From Axinella damicornis (Eukaryota; Porifera; Demospongiae; Axinellida; Axinellidae): 64,000 nucleotides of DNA. Below are positions 58,960-64,000 of the stretch, one piece after another (within the stretch, counting starts at the first letter, position 1; each line of letters starts with the position of its first letter). A program made the translations under genes and the position numbers. The notes beneath the pieces were generated by a model, which was not told where the DNA came from, searched no databases, and worked only from the letters and a program-made list of their open reading frames with translations. The stretch is from NCBI GenBank assembly GCA_963931865.1, contig OZ007518.1, forward strand, positions 5,597,029 through 5,661,028. Reading direction: 5' to 3'.

Positions 58960-61300
58960 ATTCTTATCATCAAGCAAGAGACGTGTCAAGAACTGTGAAA
59001 TATATTGTAGCCTTGTAATCATGACCGCATGATAACCGTTCCCTTGATCCTGTCGTCTCTAGCACTACACCATCTTGTAGACATTTAGGAAGTGTCCTCC
59101 GTCTGGTCCGAGTTGGGAGTGACGTTTCAATACTGTATAGTTCTGCAATACTCTGAGCATAATCATACACTTTTTCCCAGGAAGTGTCATTACGATACTC
59201 TTCCAGAGTTGACTATGTAGCAAGTACGAGATCTGCAGCTTCACAGCAAAATCAACATGAGTGCTTTGCAACTGGTCTAAAAGACTCTTGGTGCTGGAAA
59301 GAACTAGAGAGATTATGAAGGCAAATGTGGCTACCTGATGATAGAGACCTTTAGCTTCAACAGCTTTCACATGATCAGAGCCATCACCAATTTCTTCTAG
59401 TGTGGCTAAGATAGAATCATATGTTTGGCATTCACTTCCCCATGTCGACATGCCCATCGACATGCCCATCGAGTGTCGGACAGCTTCTGTAGCTGTAAGG
59501 CTGCTTGTCACTATGTAGTTGTCTTTGCATCTGCATGAATACAGCATGGGTTTAAATTTGTTGTAGACACAAAAACATATAGCGATTCTAGTAGCAAGAA
59601 GAATTCAGTTGCATCCACCCATACCAAATTCAGGGTGTGGGCGCATAGCAATTAATGTATGTATATTGCATTTGGATACACTTCCCGAACATGCTGTTGC
59701 ACCCCTGAACATTTCCCGCTCATGACCGAAGCCCCATCATAGGCTTGAGATACAATCCAGTGTGGATCAAGGCAAAATTCATGAAGTATATACTTCGTTA
59801 AACTCTCGGCAGTTAGGCTAGCCACTGCAACGTACATTAGTAAATGTTCGTGAAGGATTTCTTTGCAGTCTACACAATTGCCAACTGTTCCTCTTTACTG
59901 AGGCCTTTACACTCATCAGCTAGTAAGGAAAAACATATGGCCTCCTTAAGACCTTCACACACAGTCTTCTAGTCTCGTTCCCAGACCCCCCTCGAAAAAT
60001 CGATAAAGGGTCTGGCAACACATCTGAACAATGCCTGTGGAATCTTGCCTGCAGATGCCACCTGGTTCTTCACTTCCTTGTATGGATCCATCCATCAGCA
60101 TAAATGAATGGTTTGTGAATATAATGTGATACGTATCACTGCAACATCAAAACTATAGAAATGTGCAGAACTTTTGAATGAAAAATTTAGCACCACCATG
60201 TCCAAGAGGAGTTACACTATCACGTGTGAATGTTTACACTTGAGGTGATAATTGGAGTTGTACGCCACTAAATAGCTGCATGTACAGTACTAAGTCTAGC
60301 TTGATCATGTCAGACACTGTACCAAGCCGTTCTACGCTACTACCCGAGAGCAGAGAGCTGCACAGTACAAAACAGTCGAATTGCGAAGGGAAGCTAACGG
60401 TATTAATGAAAGCTTTTCCCGTAGCCGACTGGTAGGCACACAAATACAGAAATGAAACCTTCTATTGCCCCTCACTGTCAATGTTCCATACCTTATTTTC
60501 CCTCGGGAAACTTCGACTGACTTGTCAACCGAACGCCATGATGGTCACCGTATACCGATGAGTTTGCACATCCGCGATTGAACGTGACGTATCTGAATTC
60601 TGCAATCTGATTGGCGTGGGTATATAGCCCACACGGACACCACGTTGCCATACATGCTGCCAGACCCTTTCTCCGAGGGGTGTCTGGGAACGAGACTGAC
60701 AGTCTTCCTGACTGTATCTGCAAGTAAGTGTAGTAGCGAGTTCTGTATGGCGGGAGAGGTACGTATAAGTTGCGTTTCTTGGGCCAGATTCAAGTCTACT
60801 TGCAATAAGTTGATTGGCCACTAGCTCAAGGATTTCACCTCTGCTAGATGATGGCTGTTTCTCTTGGTGCCCTCCGAGAGCAAGATCTTGTCGAGCACAA
60901 AGCAGTATAATTTCTGCCATAGTTCTTAGATAATGCCAATTTACCGGAGTTTCAAGCCTTCTTGAGGTCTATCCGCTATAGAAGTACCTCTCTTAGCATT
61001 TATCTTATAGTCACGTACACTACGAAAGCATTGCTTGTCTATGATTAGAAGATGTATTATGTATTCCTGTCTGACCAGTAGCATGTTTCCAATCCCGGAA
61101 TCCTGTACGGGTGAATGTGTCTGCACTTCTGAAACAATCGATCTGCAAAGGTAGCAAAATGCTGCGTCTTTGGCTTTTGAGCTACTGGTTATTCTTGTAC
61201 CAACGGTCCATGCTGAATTAAAGGACCTTTTCTTTGAATCCACGATGGTGGCCGGAAACTTTTTATGTAGGGCTGAACAGGGTGATCAAGAGGTGATTGG
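58960..61300 (-). pseudogene. hAT-like (TTF/DUF4371) transposase gene, split by a MITE
   Basis: Minus-strand order: SKKRSFNSAWTVGTR and KAKDAAFCYLCRSIV (TTF-type finger) at 61240-61130; RDYKINAKRGTSIAD; AEIILLCARQDLALGGHQEK (DUF4371 start) at 60920; then the 729-bp MITE. Directly beyond it come EGLKEAICFSLLADECKGLS, VDCKEILHEHLLMYVAVASL, SQAYDGASVMSGKCSGVQQH, ILATLEEIGDGSDHVKAVEA and AELYSIETSLPTRTRRRTLP. This is the order of ZMYM1-type hAT transposase-derived proteins. Frameshifts near 59885 and 59170 and an in-frame dodecamer duplication (MGMSMGMS) are visible. The C-terminal dimerisation motif is missing where LINE sequence begins. Confidence 0.85.
59970..60698. mobile_element. 729-bp MITE inserted in the hAT gene, 9-bp duplication
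   Basis: Ends TAGTCTCGTTCCCAGACCCC and GTGTCTGGGAACGAGACTG. ACAGTCTTC is duplicated at 59961-59969 and 60699-60707. Removing the element and one duplication restores continuity of the hAT reading (SQEDC before, EGLKEAI after). Minus-strand ORFs across its right end are chimeric. Confidence 0.93.
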
Positions 61301-61459
61301 GAACTTACTCAGCCCTGTAGTTATGGCTGGACTGGTAATTCTTGTACTCAGCTCTGTAGTTATGGTTCGACTTCCAGAAACAGTGCTGGTTGCTCTAAGT
61401 GGCAAAGAGCTGGTTATTGGGGGCGAATCTAAGGTAGCTGGTGGCTGCAGCTAGCTACT

Positions 61460-61957
61460 GTTAATAACAAATATTTGTGAACCCTGAAGGTTTCTGTACG
61501 TTTACAAAAATTAATTATCTTGATCACACTTACTGGTCGAGGGAGCAAAATGTTGACTCACAGCCTCGATATCTGGCTGGTCTGTCGATACTTCAAAGCA
61601 ATCTGAGTCGGATCATTGTGTTCCGAACTTCCGCGCATGAGGAACCTGGTGAGTCAGAGTCGGTGTCAACTGTGAGGTGTTCATCACACGAACTTGTAGA
61701 AGAGCGTGCAATTCTCTTCACATTTCCATCGCCTCTATGTGTACATGCAAACAACGTTGTGTCACTTCCTGCTGCTGCTGGCCATTGATATTCTTACTCA
61801 AGACTATATATATTACTACACATGCTACATTACTCACTGTGGAACATGTGCTATAGACTGGGCATCAATTAGACCACAGTTATTGTTTTTAACCCCGGCC
61901 ACCACTCCTGCTGGCAGAGGGCGGGCATTTTGAGTGTCAGACAGGGCCTGTGCCCTG
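61460..61957. other. Spacer, no gene
   Basis: Nothing supported. Confidence 0.5.
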
Positions 61958-62030
61958 CTAGGCCCTGTCGTAGATACGCCACTGCATATACACTGTCGCA
62001 CGGACTCCAGCCTGCCAAATGGCCTATTTA
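61958..62030. repeat. hAT-like end joined to ankyrin-intron repeat
   Basis: GATACGCCACTG at about 61973 is an inverted CAGTGGCGTA terminus. It is followed by CACTGTCGCACGGACTCCAG, a copy of sequence at 1676-1700. Confidence 0.5.
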
Positions 62031-62149
62031 TAGACCAGTTAGGGTTTGACAGGAAGCTGAAGATTTGAAGACTGCGTGATTGCATTCCTTTCGTGTTTGA
62101 ACTTCACACTGCCCAGGGGAGCGGCACAGGGGGGCAGGGGGGGCAAGCG

Positions 62150-62196
62150 CCCCCCCCCCCCCCCCAAAAAAAAAAAATATATATATATATATATAA
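62150..62196 (+). repeat. C16-A12-(AT)n composite microsatellite
   Basis: Three simple tracts in direct succession. Confidence 0.95.
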
Positions 62197-62477
62197 ACTC
62201 CTAGCAGCTAGCTACTATTAAACAGCCAACGGCTGCCCTATACTTAGTACTAGGCTGACTCGGCTAACCTTGTGTACGTACGATGTACGCGAATCGTGTT
62301 GCTGATCTGGCGCAAGTCCAGCTATCGACGTAGCCAGCGGCTGGCTAGCTAAAACCGAATGGCTTGGGAACGAGACCGCAATCTAGTATACACGTGTACG
62401 ACGTTCGTGAGCGAAATTTGAGCAAGAAAGAAGCACATGGCGGCCCCGGGACCTGCAATCCTCGTACATCTGGAACT

Positions 62478-62560
62478 TGCAGGTGCCACGAGAGCCCATC
62501 CTGATAGCTGAAAAATGAAGGCGAAAAAAATTTCCGCGCTTCACACGGACTGATCGGCGC
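62478..62560 (-). repeat. Inverse copy of the 56.7-kb block
   Basis: Inverse of 56680-56755, around GCCACGAGAGCCCATCCTGA and AAATGAAGGCGAAAAAAAT. Confidence 0.75.
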
Positions 62561-62605
62561 TATGCGCCTCTAAGCACTGCCTCCGGCACCATGTAATATA
62601 TCTTG

Positions 62606-62621
62606 CCCCCCCCCCCCCCCC
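62606..62621 (+). repeat. Poly(C) tract, 16 bases
   Basis: Uninterrupted C run. Confidence 0.95.
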
Positions 62622-62668
62622 TCCCAATTGTAAAGACGTGCCGCCGCCGCTGCTGCCTATGCTTCGAA

Positions 62669-62941
62669 TGAAATTCCTGGTTTCTGTTGTTATGACAACA
62701 ACAACTCCTTTACCCATTGGGTACATCCCAGATTTGAAGTACATGTAATAGGATGTATAGTGTCCGAGTTATGGCCTCCTGAAATTCACGATTTCCCATT
62801 TGAAGCCCATACAATCCAAGGATATCTCCACTGGGGGCCACCTCCAGGAGATTACTTCCAATCTGGGATGCAGCCTATCAGCATGGTGACCATGGGGTGC
62901 AAGGTGTTGTTGTTGTCATAGCAACAGAAACCTGGAATTGC
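62669..62941. mobile_element. 273-bp MITE-like inverted repeat
   Basis: AATTCCTGGTTTCTGTTGTT at the left is mirrored by GCAACAGAAACCTGGAATT at the right; arms about 45 bases with differences. Contains GTTGTTGTTGT-type patches. Non-coding. Confidence 0.75.
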
Positions 62942-63040
62942 ATTATAGCGGAATAAGCTCTATTGCTGACATCACATTTCATGTGTAAAATACATACATA
63001 CATGTAGCTACCACCATCCTCTTCCCTCACTACTCCACAG

Positions 63041-63139
63041 CATGGGTGTATTCCTCTGATTGTGGCATCCTACCATGGTCATCCCAGTGTGGTGAGGATA
63101 CTCCTCCAGGCAGGTGCCACTGTCAACACCACAGACCAG
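63041..63139 (+). CDS. Ankyrin-repeat gene, exon 1 of 3 in window
   Basis: 99 bases, phase 0, exactly one 33-residue ankyrin repeat: HGCIPLIVASYHGHPSVVRI then LLQAGATVNTTDQ. Positions matching the consensus include PL..AS..GH..VV..LL.AGA.VN. Acceptor CTACTCCACAG, donor CAG|GTGAGC. Ankyrin repeats mediate protein-protein binding; nothing here tells the partner. The next exons are in the same phase, supporting one gene running off the right edge. Confidence 0.9.
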
Positions 63140-63554
63140 GTGAGCACTAGTCACTTCTGAGGTTCATGTACCACATGCATGTAGTTGCTTTCCTACCTAT
63201 CTTACGTACATGTACGTAGCTACAGGTGTTTGTCTGGAGTTGTGACTTCTCTGTGATGTCACTAGTTTCCATGGTGATGGCACATATATCACCAGATTGT
63301 GCATTAATTTGTAGTCACTTAGCCACATTTGGAGCACTGTACTGGAAGTACTCATAGAAGTAGGTATACTTCCAACCAGGAATAGATGACGACGAAATCC
63401 TATGCTAGTGCACATTTGAAAGTATATGGTTGGATTCTTTTACGTACCACCCACCCACTTTCTCCTCTACGTATGTTTAGGAGGGGTGTACCGCTCTGCT
63501 CCTTGATGCAGACTGTGAAGATCTCGTGGACTCCGTGCAGGAATATCAGTACAG

Positions 63555-63647
63555 TACACAGCCCTCATGGTGGCAAGTGCCAAGGGAAGTGTGGGGATTG
63601 CCAAGATACCGATCCAGCATGGAACCAATGTGAACCTCATCAACAAG
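63555..63647 (+). CDS. Ankyrin-repeat gene, exon 2 of 3 in window
   Basis: 93 bases, phase 0: YTALMVASAKGSVGIAKIPI then QHGTNVNLINK. Acceptor AGTACAG, donor AAG|GTAACT. The acceptor is chosen to keep phase; alternatives at 63540 and 63549 would not. Repeat positions TALM.AS..G...I.K, Q.G..VNL.N match the consensus, though IPI replaces the usual LL(I). Two degenerate copies of this exon occur elsewhere in the window. Confidence 0.8.
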
Positions 63648-63937
63648 GTAACTCATGGCTTGTTTAACGTGTGTATAACTCAGATATGTAGCCTCGTTCC
63701 CAGGCCTCATCCAGCTTTCTGTTGCTGGAACCTCACTATGAAACATGTCAGTTACGTATACGTACATCTGTATTTTCATGGCTCTCACAGGCCATTACAC
63801 CCAGAGAATATTAACAGTGATGTACAGAATAAAGATGAAAATGAATTATAGTGCATTATGATGACTTGGCATGTACACATTGTACAGATCACAACTGGGC
63901 ATTTAGTGTGACGGCTGCAATGTTGAACTCTGTGCAG

Positions 63938-64000
63938 GATAAGGAGACAGCCCTCATGATGGCCTCTAGGAAGGGGAGTGTGGGGATTGTCAAGATGTTG
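63938..64000 (+). CDS. Ankyrin-repeat gene, exon 3, cut by window end
   Basis: Starts after ACTCTGTGCAG and reads DKETALMMASRKGSVGIVKM-L to the window edge. Phase 0, nearly the same sequence as exon 2, so the exons arose by tandem duplication. Confidence 0.85.

Noticed and set aside
60525..60920. Single 131-residue minus-strand ORF across the MITE right end
   Set aside because: Its first 60 residues are hAT sequence and the rest is MITE sequence. It is a chimera created by the insertion.

Overview
The window looks like animal nuclear DNA packed with mobile elements. It has spliced genes with GT-AG introns, a metazoan-type VWA8 gene, one-repeat-per-exon ankyrin coding, a Death-like domain exon, and many degenerate retroelements and DNA transposons. 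The mix resembles a demosponge or another early-branching marine invertebrate, but the species cannot be fixed from sequence alone. I see no bacterial operons, no tRNA or rRNA genes and no CRISPR array.

Host genes. The main one lies on the minus strand: ten exons of a VWA8-like mitochondrial AAA+ ATPase between 35989 and 7562. Nine exon junctions can be examined and eight keep phase, including a consensus GC-AG intron. One intervening exon was not found, and neither the first exon nor the 3' half of the gene was recognised here. Two introns are about 10 and 11 kb long and are full of transposons. At the right edge three plus-strand exons (63041-64000) belong to an ankyrin-repeat gene that runs off the window. 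Degenerate copies of one of these exons lie at 1.4 and 56.0 kb. A Death-like domain exon lies at 53.6 kb.

Layout. 1-4.6 kb: tyrosine-recombinase-type (DIRS-like) retroelement debris (RT fragment, then a gag-like ORF with an in-phase intron). 4.7-6.4 kb: a hAT TTF zinc-finger exon and a gypsy-integrase-tail plus Ulp1-like fragment. 7.5-36 kb: VWA8, whose introns hold a BEN-like gene (12.5-16 kb), a zinc-finger/recombinase-like fragment (16.6-17.5 kb), a gypsy gag-protease-integrase relic (18.2-19.4 kb), palindromic elements (20-21.3 kb), a TIR element carrying a CCCH zinc-finger fragment (22.8-24.6 kb), a 745-bp tandem duplication, a RecQ/OTU/CXC block (26.3-28.5 kb), a hypothetical ORF (29.2 kb) and a young, internally deleted Ty3/gypsy element with near-identical LTRs (29.9-32.0 kb). 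36-58 kb: mostly repeats, including minisatellites, a 1.1-kb head-to-head minisatellite, G/C homopolymers and MITEs. 58-61.4 kb: minus-strand LINE and hAT pseudogenes, the latter split by a MITE. 62-64 kb: repeats, then the ankyrin exons.

The most distinctive signal is a family of small inverted-repeat elements ending in TAG(C/T)CTCGTTCCCAG. Five copies (79-729 bp) are flanked by perfect 9-bp duplications, a sixth shows a degraded 7/9 duplication, and a 31-bp remnant is flanked by a 10-bp repeat. This points to Mutator-like mobilisation. The same terminus appears to have been amplified into a minisatellite at 45.25 kb. Poly(C)/poly(G) runs of 14-36 bases recur at least fourteen times.
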